Below are positions 1 through 8,042 of a DNA stretch of 12,539 bases, piece after piece. Each line of letters starts with the position of its first letter. Position 1 is the first letter of the stretch. Position numbers and translations under genes: made by a program. The notes beneath the pieces were generated by a model. That model was given only the letters and a program-made list of their open reading frames with translations. It did no database searches and was not told the origin of the DNA. Origin of the DNA: Bacteroidales bacterium UBA6192 (GTDB lineage Bacteria; Bacteroidota; Bacteroidia; Bacteroidales; F082); the NCBI GenBank assembly GCA_002422725.1, contig DITE01000029.1, forward strand, positions 1-12,539. The letters run 5' to 3'.

Positions 1-1665
1 AAATCGTTGAAGATAAGCGAAATGAGTGCCAAAATACTGGATGCTAACGGCAAGGAAATAAAGAAGCTTAAATCAAGCGACCTTATTGATGTCAGTGCAG
101 TAAGTTCGAGTAGCATTTTTATTGATGACAGGATACAATATTTCCTTTATACGCCTGGAAGTTATCCTTACACTTTTGTTTTTAAACTGGTTGTAAAAAG
201 TAAGAATACCGCTTTTCTTCCTTCGTGGATGCCACTTGATAAGGAATTTCAATCGGTGGAATCCAACACCTACACTTTGACCTATCCCATCGACTGGAAA
301 CTTATCACTACAGAGCGTAATTTTGATATGTTTGGTGTGAAGAAATCGAATACGCCAGGCAATTACTCGCTCGAAATACAACAGGCATTGCCAATAACAT
401 ATGAATATGCCAGTCCTCCATTGAGTGAAATCACCCCTTTTGCTTCAGCCTCACTTGATCATTTTCAACTTGAAAATATAAAAGGAGAAGTTTCAAACTG
501 GAACGATTTTGGCGAATGGTATCAAAGTAAGATGCTTGAGGGAAATGAATTGGTTCCTGAAAACACCCGAAAAGAGATTCTTTCACTTGTTGATGGCATC
601 AGTGATTCCGCTGAAAAGGCTCGCCTTATTTACGAATACGTCCAACGAAAAACTAGGTATGTTTCCGTTCAAATTGGCATTGGAGGCTGGAAACCCATGA
701 CCGTGGCCAGTGTTGATGAGTTTAAGTATGGCGATTGTAAAGCACTTTCATTTTATACACTATCCTTGTTAAAGGCAGCAGGGTTGCCCGCTACCTATAC
801 CATTATCTATTCCGGAAATAATCCAAGGGGGCTCGACACTACGCAAGTTACCGTTCAAGGCAACCACGTTATCGTTTCTGTTCCATTAAAGGATACCACC
901 ATTTGGCTTGAAACAACGAATCAGCATTGTCCATTTGGTTATCTAAGCGATTTTACCGACAACCGCACCGCGCTTAGCTTATCAGAAAAAGGAAGTAAAC
1001 TGGTCAGGACGCCAATGTATGCCGACAGCATCAACAAACAGGAAACCGAGGCAAGAGTAGTACTTGAAGCTGATGGCTTTATAAAGGCCAGCTTAATTTG
1101 CAAGTCATCCGGACTTCAGTACGATAACAAGTACTACCTGGAGATGCAGAAAACAGAAGATAACGAGAAGTTCTATCAAAAAAACTGGAACTATCTTCAG
1201 TTTCTCAGATTGCCAAAGATTAGCTTTAAGGCAGATAAAAAAAATATTGTTTTTGAAGAAAATCTGGAGCTCGAAGCCCAAAAATATAGCACAATGAGCG
1301 GCGAACGCATGCTGTTTCAAGCCAACTTTTTCAACCGAATAGCCTACATTCCACCGCGTATTCCAAACAGAAAGCAAAAAATTGTTATCCCCCGGGGGTA
1401 TTACGACATCGATCGCTATGAAGTTGAACTCCCCGAAGACTTTATGATTGAGGCACTTCCTTCAAAAGCTGAATTTGACAACCGTTTTGGAAAGTATGCT
1501 TTTAGTGTGGAGAAACTTTCTGAAAGTAAGATTCTAATCACACGTTCATTTTTAGAAAAAAGCGGCACTTTTCCTGCAGAGGATTATAACGACTACCTTC
1601 AGTTTCGGAAAGATATTGTACGATTCGACCAAACCAAAATTATACTCATAAAAAAATCTTTATGA
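1..1665 (+). CDS. DUF3857/transglutaminase-like exported protein, 5'-truncated by window edge
   Basis: The frame is open from base 1 and no ATG fits a natural N-terminus, so the gene begins upstream; the TTG at 7 is not a credible start. 554 codons are visible. The first ~160 residues are beta-rich, as in the C-terminal part of DUF3857. A transglutaminase/protease-like core follows, with the YGDCKA motif (Cys codon 736-738), a His in GNHVIV (codon 865-867) and a Glu in WLETT (codon 910-912). This is a Cys-His-acid set with Glu in the usual Asp position. The remainder, including FTDNR and VRTP, resembles the beta-rich tail of Bacteroidota DUF3857 proteins. Family members are usually exported, but the signal peptide would lie outside the window. 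The stop overlaps the next start (ATGA, 1662-1665), so the two genes are translationally coupled. The substrate is unknown: the fold suits protein crosslinking, amide hydrolysis or peptide cleavage. Family call is strong; function is inference. Confidence 0.88.
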   Translation, partial: KSLKISEMSAKILDANGKEIKKLKSSDLIDVSAVSSSSIFIDDRIQYFLYTPGSYPYTFVFKLVVKSKNTAFLPSWMPLDKEFQSVESNTYTLTYPIDWKLITTERNFDMFGVKKSNTPGNYSLEIQQALPITYEYASPPLSEITPFASASLDHFQLENIKGEVSNWNDFGEWYQSKMLEGNELVPENTRKEILSLVDGISDSAEKARLIYEYVQRKTRYVSVQIGIGGWKPMTVASVDEFKYGDCKALSFYTLSLLKAAGLPATYTIIYSGNNPRGLDTTQVTVQGNHVIVSVPLKDTTIWLETTNQHCPFGYLSDFTDNRTALSLSEKGSKLVRTPMYADSINKQETEARVVLEADGFIKASLICKSSGLQYDNKYYLEMQKTEDNEKFYQKNWNYLQFLRLPKISFKADKKNIVFEENLELEAQKYSTMSGERMLFQANFFNRIAYIPPRIPNRKQKIVIPRGYYDIDRYEVELPEDFMIEALPSKAEFDNRFGKYAFSVEKLSESKILITRSFLEKSGTFPAEDYNDYLQFRKDIVRFDQTKIILIKKSL

Positions 1666-3635
1666 AAAAGCACATTATCCTTTTTGTATTCTTGATTTTA
1701 ACAGTTGCTACAACTTTTGCCCAAAAAATCAAATTCAGGAAAATACCGGCTGAGTTAATCCGGGAAACAGTACATAAATCTGACAGTCAGGCAGATGCTG
1801 CAATTTTATATGAATACTGCCGTGTATATTACACTTTCAAAGACGGTTGGTTCGATCTGCATACCTATGTTCATAAACGGATTAAAATTTACAATCAGGA
1901 GGGTATGGGATGGGGTGATTTCGCAATACCATACCACATTGAAGGAAGAATCGTGAAGTTTAAAGCCTACACCTATAACCTTGAAAACGGAGCAGTAGTT
2001 GAAACAAAACTCGAAAATGACAGCTATTTTTCTGAGGAGTTTAACAAGGTATTTATGCGACGAAAATTCGCCATGCCAAACCTTGCCCCAGGCTCGGTTA
2101 TTGATATCGAATATGAATTAAGCGAACCGTCAACAATTTCATTACGACCATTTTACCTTCAGCATGAAATACCCGTTGACTATATTGAATACGTTGTAGA
2201 AACCCCGGAATATTACACCTTTAACAAATTTATGAAGGGGCTGCCTCTGCCCGTAACACGAAAAAGTGATTCCAAATCAGGAACAATTACAAATTTGGGT
2301 AGCACATCTCAGTTAAACAATATCAATTATTCAATCAATGTCGACATCTATAAGGCTAGCAATGTGCCGGCCTTAGAAGAAGAACCTTTCGTTCCGACAA
2401 TGGATAACTACCGTAGTTCGGTAAACTTTGAACTGTCGTTTATTCAGGGCAGATATGGCGAAGTTAAGAATTACTCTTCAACCTGGGATCATATCGCTTA
2501 CCGCTATATGACAGGAGATAACTTTGGACAACAATTGAATCTTCGTCTGAACGAACTCTCCCCGGTGGTTGATAAAGCGCTGAGTCTTTCCGTTGAAGAC
2601 AGAATAAACTACCTCTATTATTATGTACGCAACAATTATAACTGGAATGGAAACAATGGCGAATTTTGTGAAAAAGGCCTGAAAAAACTGATGAATGAAA
2701 AGACGGGCAATGTAGCGGACATGAATTTACTGCTCATTAATCTATTAAGGAAAGCTGAAATCAATGCGCAACCAGTTGTAATCAGTACACGAAATAATGG
2801 GTTTTTAAATCTCAGTTATCCAAGCTATGCGCAGATAAATTATGTTATCGTTGCCATAAAAAACCCCACAGGCTTCACCTTTCTTGATGCAACCTCAAAA
2901 CACCTTGATGCCGGATTTTTACCTGATAGAGCCCTCAACCTGGATGGAATTATTATAACAGATGACCAGAAAGGAGTGCGGATTCCCATTGACAATCCTA
3001 ATAAAGGCAGCATTCAAAACACAGTTTTGACTGAACTTAACGACGATCTTACCATAAAAGGGCAAATAAGAACTGTTTACAGCAATTACGATGCAGCTTC
3101 AGCCCGCCTGGCTTTCAAGGAAGCAGAGAAAAAAGGCGGTTATGTGAAACAACTGCATGAAAATTATCCGGCGTTGGAAATCATCAACTATACTCAAACT
3201 GGTGCTGATAGTTTACAGCCAAAAATGGTAGAGAATATTGAGTTTGTTTTGGAAGGACAAGTTGATCAGGTAGGCGATATGCTGTATATTAACCCAATGA
3301 TGATATGGCAAGACAGAACCAACAACTTAAAAAGCGAGAAAAGAGAATTTCCTGTTTTTTATACAAGCACGGGTATGGAAAAACATAACATTTCGATGAA
3401 AATACCTGATGGCTACAAAGTGGAAACGCTGCCCACAGCCACTCGACTGGCCTTGCCCGATGGAATGGGGAGCTTTAGTTACTCCGTTGTAGCAACAGAT
3501 ATCAATATAACCTTGCAATATCAGTACAACAAGGTTGCAGATATCATTTCGCCGATGCACTACGAAGCTCTGCGCATTTTTATAACGATGATGATTGACA
3601 AGCAGGCAGAAAAGATTGTGCTGAAGAAGATTTAG
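1662..3635 (+). CDS. DUF3857/transglutaminase-like exported protein with degenerate catalytic site
   Basis: This 657-residue protein begins with a Sec signal peptide (residues 1-20, ending TTFAQ), so it is probably periplasmic. A DUF3857-type beta domain covers roughly residues 50-230, a transglutaminase-like core about 280-415, and a beta-rich tail (DUF3858-like in some relatives) the rest. At the position of the catalytic Cys the sequence reads KTGNVADMN, with Val351. The His position reads QINYV, with Asn393. Asp409 in FLDATS is kept. Two of three catalytic residues are therefore missing, and the domain is probably a binding or structural module rather than an enzyme. The start ATG overlaps the previous stop by 4 nt, so the genes share an mRNA, and a complex between the two products is a reasonable inference. 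The reading frame is intact, so this is not a decayed gene. Confidence 0.88.
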   Translation: MKKHIILFVFLILTVATTFAQKIKFRKIPAELIRETVHKSDSQADAAILYEYCRVYYTFKDGWFDLHTYVHKRIKIYNQEGMGWGDFAIPYHIEGRIVKFKAYTYNLENGAVVETKLENDSYFSEEFNKVFMRRKFAMPNLAPGSVIDIEYELSEPSTISLRPFYLQHEIPVDYIEYVVETPEYYTFNKFMKGLPLPVTRKSDSKSGTITNLGSTSQLNNINYSINVDIYKASNVPALEEEPFVPTMDNYRSSVNFELSFIQGRYGEVKNYSSTWDHIAYRYMTGDNFGQQLNLRLNELSPVVDKALSLSVEDRINYLYYYVRNNYNWNGNNGEFCEKGLKKLMNEKTGNVADMNLLLINLLRKAEINAQPVVISTRNNGFLNLSYPSYAQINYVIVAIKNPTGFTFLDATSKHLDAGFLPDRALNLDGIIITDDQKGVRIPIDNPNKGSIQNTVLTELNDDLTIKGQIRTVYSNYDAASARLAFKEAEKKGGYVKQLHENYPALEIINYTQTGADSLQPKMVENIEFVLEGQVDQVGDMLYINPMMIWQDRTNNLKSEKREFPVFYTSTGMEKHNISMKIPDGYKVETLPTATRLALPDGMGSFSYSVVATDINITLQYQYNKVADIISPMHYEALRIFITMMIDKQAEKIVLKKI

Positions 3636-3653
3636 ACACAATTTTTAAGATAA

Positions 3654-3685
3654 AAGCCTGTCAGTAAACCACTTTCTGAAGGCTT
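3654..3685 (+). terminator. candidate hairpin after the DUF3857 pair
   Basis: Arms AAGCCTGTCAG (3654-3664) and CTGAAGGCTT (3676-3685) pair over 10 bp with one bulged G, around an 11-nt loop, 18 nt after the stop codon. No T-run follows, only ATTTGATTG, so this is at best a weak intrinsic terminator or an mRNA-end stabilising hairpin. It lies between convergent genes. Confidence 0.35.
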
Positions 3686-3758
3686 ATTTGATTGAAATTG
3701 AAGAGAAATACACACCTCTGGCGCAGGTTCAAACGGAACGTTTTCAGAACAACATTCC

Positions 3759-4424
3759 TTATTTGTAGTATAACGATTTAATAATCAGTTTGGTCATACT
3801 TCGGGTATCTTTTGCTATTCTGGGGTCATATTTTGCTGATGAGATTTTATCGTAACAAACTACCTCACCGGTTTCGGTATTCACCACAATCAAGCTGAAG
3901 CGCATCCGGGGCTTCATATTATTAGGAGAAAGATTAACGGCCATCGGGCCTATACCAATCCAGAAAGAGTAACCCGTCACGCCAGAAGATGCAGGAAAAT
4001 CAGCATGATAGGCTATGAACATAGCCAGATTTTGACCGCTCAGCAGCTGAATTGTTGGCAAAACCGGAAAGATCGAAATATCAGGTAGTGATTTTGGCGA
4101 CTGATCGAGTAAGTCAAGCAGACGAAACAATGAGTCTCTGCTGACCGGCGGGCGTTCGAGAATAACCAGATCGTACCTGGAGTCCAGAACAGCATTGATC
4201 TCTTCGATTATAACCCCTGCATTACCTTCCATCAGGTCGTTCAAATAAAAATCACCCCCATCGTTTTTGGCTACCATTTCAACATATGGTGAAAAGACAA
4301 CAAGGCTGTTTGATTGTTTTTTTAATGGAGTGAAAGCAGCAGTACTTTTTGCCGAAGAGCAGCTGCAAAACTGTAATGATGCAGCAACTAATACACAGAT
4401 TATACTTGTTCTGACAGTTTTCAT
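3759..4424 (-). CDS. putative lipoprotein of unknown function
   Basis: I do not recognise the family. The frame stays open upstream to an ATG at 4517, but I chose the ATG at 4424. It gives MKTVR followed by a hydrophobic stretch and a Cys cluster (Cys20 and Cys22, then SS), a typical lipoprotein signal, whereas the longer form would bury that signal 31 residues in. A one-mismatch -7 element (TAAATTCG, complement of 4445-4452) lies just upstream and would place the transcript start inside the longer form, which also favours 4424. The mature protein is about 200 residues of mixed alpha/beta character. It has a Leu/Asp-rich segment near residues 95-115 and a Gly-rich stretch near 150-160 (SFWIGIGPMAV). 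A motif near 178-192 (LIVVNTETGEVV) looks like a beta-hairpin. It converges on the DUF3857 pair and diverges from the TonB receptor gene. It is probably attached to a cell-envelope membrane. Confidence 0.68.
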   Translation of the reverse strand: MKTVRTSIICVLVAASLQFCSCSSAKSTAAFTPLKKQSNSLVVFSPYVEMVAKNDGGDFYLNDLMEGNAGVIIEEINAVLDSRYDLVILERPPVSRDSLFRLLDLLDQSPKSLPDISIFPVLPTIQLLSGQNLAMFIAYHADFPASSGVTGYSFWIGIGPMAVNLSPNNMKPRMRFSLIVVNTETGEVVCYDKISSAKYDPRIAKDTRSMTKLIIKSLYYK

Positions 4425-4696
4425 TTGTGCTGAATTTGAAACAACGAATTTATTGAATTTTTCAATGATCCAGGATACGAAAGGGATTTCCCGGTTTGTG
4501 TTTATTTCAACCACCATAATTTGTTTCCTGCCCGAAGAAGTGTCACATAAATAAATTCAATTCCAGTACTTTCACCATGTCTGGCCAACTAAACCTTTTG
4601 TATCAATGCCTTTCTATATTATTTTCAGGCTTTTACATCCGTCACAACAATTAATCACTGCATTTTTCGTTAATTGAAGTTGCTTCACTTAAAAGT

Positions 4697-7057
4697 ATGA
4701 ATAAAACTTTATTGTTAATTATCACAATTTTATTGGTCTGTAACGGATTAATTGCTCAGACAAAATACACCCTCAGCGGCTATGTGCGCGAAAAGGGTAG
4801 CCGTGAGTTACTACCCGGCGTGAATGTGTACATCGAAGCCAATCGACAGGGTACAGTAACCAACAACTACGGATTCTATTCCATTACCTTGCCCGAAGGC
4901 AGCTATCAGCTGCAGTATTCATACGTTGGTTATCAGGCCACATTCATGCAAATTGAACTTAATCAGGATCAATTGGTTGATGTTGAACTCAACCCCAGCA
5001 TCACGCTGACTGAGGTGGTGGTTTCGGCCGAAAAACTGGAAAGAATGACCGAAAGCAGTCAGATGAGCATGATAACGCTGCCTGTTTTGCAGGTGAAGAA
5101 TATCCCAGCTCTACTGGGCGAAAAAGATGTTTTTAAAGCCCTTCAGCTGATGCCGGGGGTGCAAAAAGGCTCAGAGGGCAGCAGTGGGCTCTATGTGCGT
5201 GGCGGTGGCCCCGATCAGAACCTGATTATCCTCGATGATGCTCCTGTTTACAATGCTTACCATCTTTTTGGCTTCTTTTCCATTTTCAACGGCGATGCCC
5301 TCAAAAGCGTCGAACTCACTAAAGGAGGGTTTCCTGCACGGTATGGCGGCAGACTGTCGTCGGTGGTCGAAATGACCATGAAGGATGGCAACAAGGAGAA
5401 GCTGTCAGGCGAAGCCGGCATCGGGCTGATTTCTTCCCGCTTCCTGCTCGAAGGCCCAATTGTAAAGAACACATCATCCTTTCTGGTTTCGGCACGACGA
5501 ACCTATATCGATGTGCTGACAATGCCATTTATGGATAAGGAAGCACGTGGAGGATATTATTTCTATGATCTGAACACCAAACTGAACTATGATTTTGGTC
5601 CGAAAAACAAGCTTTACCTAAGCGGTTACTTTGGGCGCGATAAATTCAGGTTTTTCAATAGTTACGGCATGAACAACAGGTCGGAAGGCGGGCTGTACTG
5701 GCAAAATAAAACAGCGACCCTGCGATGGAACCATTTGTTCAACAACCGGGTATTTAGTAACACCTCCTTGATATTCAGCGAATATGATCTCAATATTTAT
5801 AATGAGGTTAAGGATTCCTATGATAACTATTCACTTACCTACAAATCGGGCATTCGCGACTTTGCCCTGAAATATGATCTGGAATATCATGTTTCGCCAT
5901 TTTACACCTTGCGTAGTGGCCTGCAATCAACCCAACACCGTTTTCTGCCCAGTGCTATTGTGGAAGTGGATAATCAAACCGCATATAATTTCAACAGTAA
6001 AACAGTCTACAATTCGCTGGAAACAGGTCTTTATGCCGAAAATCAGTTCAATTATAAAGGCAGGTTGCAGGTGAATGCCGGCATACGCCTGAGCCATTTT
6101 ATCGCCAAAACGAAGCACTATTTTTCGCCCGAACCGCGTTTTTCGGCCAATTATTTGATCACCGAAGGCGTTTCAGCCAAGATTGCCTATGCCGAAATGA
6201 ACCAGTACATTCACTTGCTGAGTAACACAGGAGTCGGTTTACCAACCGATTTATGGGTTCCTTCGACAGACAGGGTTTTGCCTCAGAAATCGCGTCAGCT
6301 TTCTGCCGGCATGGCTTACGAGCTTCCAGAATATAATTCGCTGGTCACACTCGAAGGGTATTACAAAAAAAGCACCAACATCCTGGGATACAAACCCGGC
6401 GCCAGTTTTTTGCTGATCGATGACCCTGCCGAAGCCCAAAATTTCACCTGGCAGGACAATGTCACTTCAGGCAAAGGCGAATCGTATGGCGTTGAATTGT
6501 TGCTGCATAGGAAATATGGAAAAACCAGTGGTTGGGTCGGCTACACCCTGTCGTGGACACAGCTTCAATTTGAAGAGATCAATTATGGCAGAAAATTCTG
6601 GGCACGTTACGACCGCCGGCACGATGCTTCACTGGTCGTCATTCACGAATTGAGTAATCGCATTACCCTTTCCGGAACCTGGGTTTACGGCACAGGAAGT
6701 GCGATTACGCTTCCAATGGGCACCTACCCTGCCAATGTTAACGATCCTTTTGAAAACATCGTTCCTTCAGGCGGATTTTATTATTTCCGGAACGAAGTGT
6801 CTGATTATGGCAATGTAAACAGCTTCAGGATGAAGGCCTACCATCGCATGGATCTGGCAATACAATTCCATAAAAAACTGGCGCGATATGAGCGAACATG
6901 GGAAATTGGGCTATATAATGCCTACAACAGAAAAAATCCCTTCTTTTACTTTATCGAGACCGGCTACAACGAGAACACCAACACCGAATTCAGCAGCCTG
7001 AAACAGGTTTCGATATTCCCGGTAATTCCATCCATCACCTTTAATGTCAAATTCTAG
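4697..7057 (+). CDS. TonB-dependent outer-membrane receptor with N-terminal carboxypeptidase-regulatory-like domain
   Basis: A 786-residue outer-membrane active transporter. Residues 1-21 are a Sec signal peptide ending LIAQ. Residues ~23-105 form a CarboxypepD_reg-like beta-sandwich (SGYVRE..LPGVNVYIE..GFYSITLPEGSY), which precedes the plug in many Bacteroidota receptors. The plug spans about 115-230 and carries ALQLMPGVQ, LYVRGGGPDQN, ILDDAPVYN and the ARYGGRLSSVV motif. The rest is the 22-strand barrel, ending in an aromatic strand (TFNVKF) as expected for BAM-dependent insertion. At 786 residues it is the FecA/siderophore-receptor size, shorter than SusC (~1000), and the partner gene is DUF4249 rather than SusD. 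The DUF4249 gene follows after 4 nt. The ligand cannot be read from the sequence. No convincing TAnnTTTG element was found in the 272-bp gap upstream (4425-4696), which otherwise shows only a 6-bp inverted repeat at 4452-4466. Confidence 0.94.
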   Translation: MNKTLLLIITILLVCNGLIAQTKYTLSGYVREKGSRELLPGVNVYIEANRQGTVTNNYGFYSITLPEGSYQLQYSYVGYQATFMQIELNQDQLVDVELNPSITLTEVVVSAEKLERMTESSQMSMITLPVLQVKNIPALLGEKDVFKALQLMPGVQKGSEGSSGLYVRGGGPDQNLIILDDAPVYNAYHLFGFFSIFNGDALKSVELTKGGFPARYGGRLSSVVEMTMKDGNKEKLSGEAGIGLISSRFLLEGPIVKNTSSFLVSARRTYIDVLTMPFMDKEARGGYYFYDLNTKLNYDFGPKNKLYLSGYFGRDKFRFFNSYGMNNRSEGGLYWQNKTATLRWNHLFNNRVFSNTSLIFSEYDLNIYNEVKDSYDNYSLTYKSGIRDFALKYDLEYHVSPFYTLRSGLQSTQHRFLPSAIVEVDNQTAYNFNSKTVYNSLETGLYAENQFNYKGRLQVNAGIRLSHFIAKTKHYFSPEPRFSANYLITEGVSAKIAYAEMNQYIHLLSNTGVGLPTDLWVPSTDRVLPQKSRQLSAGMAYELPEYNSLVTLEGYYKKSTNILGYKPGASFLLIDDPAEAQNFTWQDNVTSGKGESYGVELLLHRKYGKTSGWVGYTLSWTQLQFEEINYGRKFWARYDRRHDASLVVIHELSNRITLSGTWVYGTGSAITLPMGTYPANVNDPFENIVPSGGFYYFRNEVSDYGNVNSFRMKAYHRMDLAIQFHKKLARYERTWEIGLYNAYNRKNPFFYFIETGYNENTNTEFSSLKQVSIFPVIPSITFNVKF

Positions 7058-7061
7058 TGCC

Positions 7062-7922
7062 ATGAAAATCAAACATATCCCAATTTATCTTTTCATTGCT
7101 TTGACACCGGCAATCATTTCGTGCGACGATTTTGTGAGTGATGTTGACGTGCCGCTGACCAAACCCAAACTTGTTGTAAACAGCTATATATCGCCTGAAG
7201 ACAGTGAAATAAAAGTGATAGTTCAGCGAAGTCTGCCGCTTTACACCGAGCATCCGGCATATGATCAGAAGTTTCCTGTGGTGAGTGATGCCACGGTGAT
7301 CCTCACACAAGGCGAAAACAGCATCACCATTCCCTATTACCCATATGCAGAGCACTATCATTCCACAACTTCTGAATTCCCTGTTGAACCCGGAAAAACT
7401 TACTATCTGGAGGTAAGCACTCCTGATGGCGACAAAGTTACAGCCAGTTGCACAGTTCCTTTCAACCTGCCACCCGATATCGAAATTACCAATATTGAAT
7501 CCCGGAATGAAGATGGCTATTCCCAAAAAACCGTGTATTTCAGGTTTCAGGACACACCCGGAGCCGGTGACTTTTATCGATCCGAACTTATGATACGTTA
7601 TGGGGATGGAACGCCCGGCAACAGTTATTACACACCAATGGATCTTGAAACAGGTGATCGGTTTGTTGCGGATGCCAATAAAGATGGGGAATACTTCATT
7701 TATAAGACCTTTGGAATTGGCATAATTCCAAATGAAAAACCCAGTTTGTTAATTCATCTTAGTCTGACGGATAAAAACTACTACAGTTTTCATAAATCTG
7801 CCTACACCGATGAAGACGACAATCCATTTGTAGAACCAACGCCTGTTTTCAGTAATATTGAAGGTGGATTGGGTGTTTTCGGGGCTTTCAGAGGAAGCCT
7901 AACCGAAATTGAATTGAATTGA
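7062..7922 (+). CDS. DUF4249 family lipoprotein, partner of the TonB-dependent receptor
   Basis: I chose the ATG at 7062 rather than the in-frame ATG at 7044, which lies inside the receptor gene. The later start gives a 286-residue protein with a clean lipoprotein signal (MKIKH, hydrophobic core, AIISC with Cys21 as the lipidated residue) and a 4-nt gap after the receptor stop. After the Cys, acidic residues DDF follow. The early motif KPKLVVNSYISP and the later TYYLEVSTPDG and VTASCTVP are characteristic of DUF4249, a beta-rich Bacteroidota family almost always encoded next to a TonB-dependent receptor. By analogy with SusD-type partners it probably sits on the outer membrane and helps capture or gate substrate, but no biochemical role is established to my knowledge. 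The length is close to the lower end of the family, and the C-terminus looks complete (RGSLTEIELN). Confidence 0.88.
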   Translation: MKIKHIPIYLFIALTPAIISCDDFVSDVDVPLTKPKLVVNSYISPEDSEIKVIVQRSLPLYTEHPAYDQKFPVVSDATVILTQGENSITIPYYPYAEHYHSTTSEFPVEPGKTYYLEVSTPDGDKVTASCTVPFNLPPDIEITNIESRNEDGYSQKTVYFRFQDTPGAGDFYRSELMIRYGDGTPGNSYYTPMDLETGDRFVADANKDGEYFIYKTFGIGIIPNEKPSLLIHLSLTDKNYYSFHKSAYTDEDDNPFVEPTPVFSNIEGGLGVFGAFRGSLTEIELN

Positions 7923-7998
7923 GAAGGTTTGACCTGGTAAGATTAAAGTTGATTTACTCCTCTTTTTGCTGTTCATGGGTCATTTTAATTACTCGGTG

Positions 7999-8006
7999 TA
8001 TATTTG
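7999..8006 (+). promoter_or_regulatory. Bacteroidota-type -7 promoter element of the POT transporter gene
   Basis: TATATTTG matches the TAnnTTTG -7 consensus exactly. It predicts a transcript start near 8012 and a leader of about 30 nt before the ATG at 8043. No TTTG -33 element lies at the usual 19-21 nt spacing; the nearest (7965-7968) is 30 nt away. The apparent upstream TTG start at 8004 is part of this element, so it is not a start codon. Confidence 0.6.
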
Positions 8007-8042
8007 CCCCGCCTCAAGGCCAATATAAACCAATTTAGCAGC

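Noticed and set aside
3649..3768. A plus-strand open stretch of about 40 codons after the DUF3857 pair, reading protein-like (includes EIEEKYTPLAQVQ).
   Set aside because: It has no ATG, is very short, overlaps the end of the convergent lipoprotein gene, and matches nothing I recognise. It might be a gene remnant but cannot be supported.
4267..4554. A 95-codon plus-strand ORF opposite the orphan lipoprotein gene.
   Set aside because: It is antisense to a gene with a clear lipoprotein signal, has no domain, and its cysteine/phenylalanine-rich composition looks like a shadow frame.
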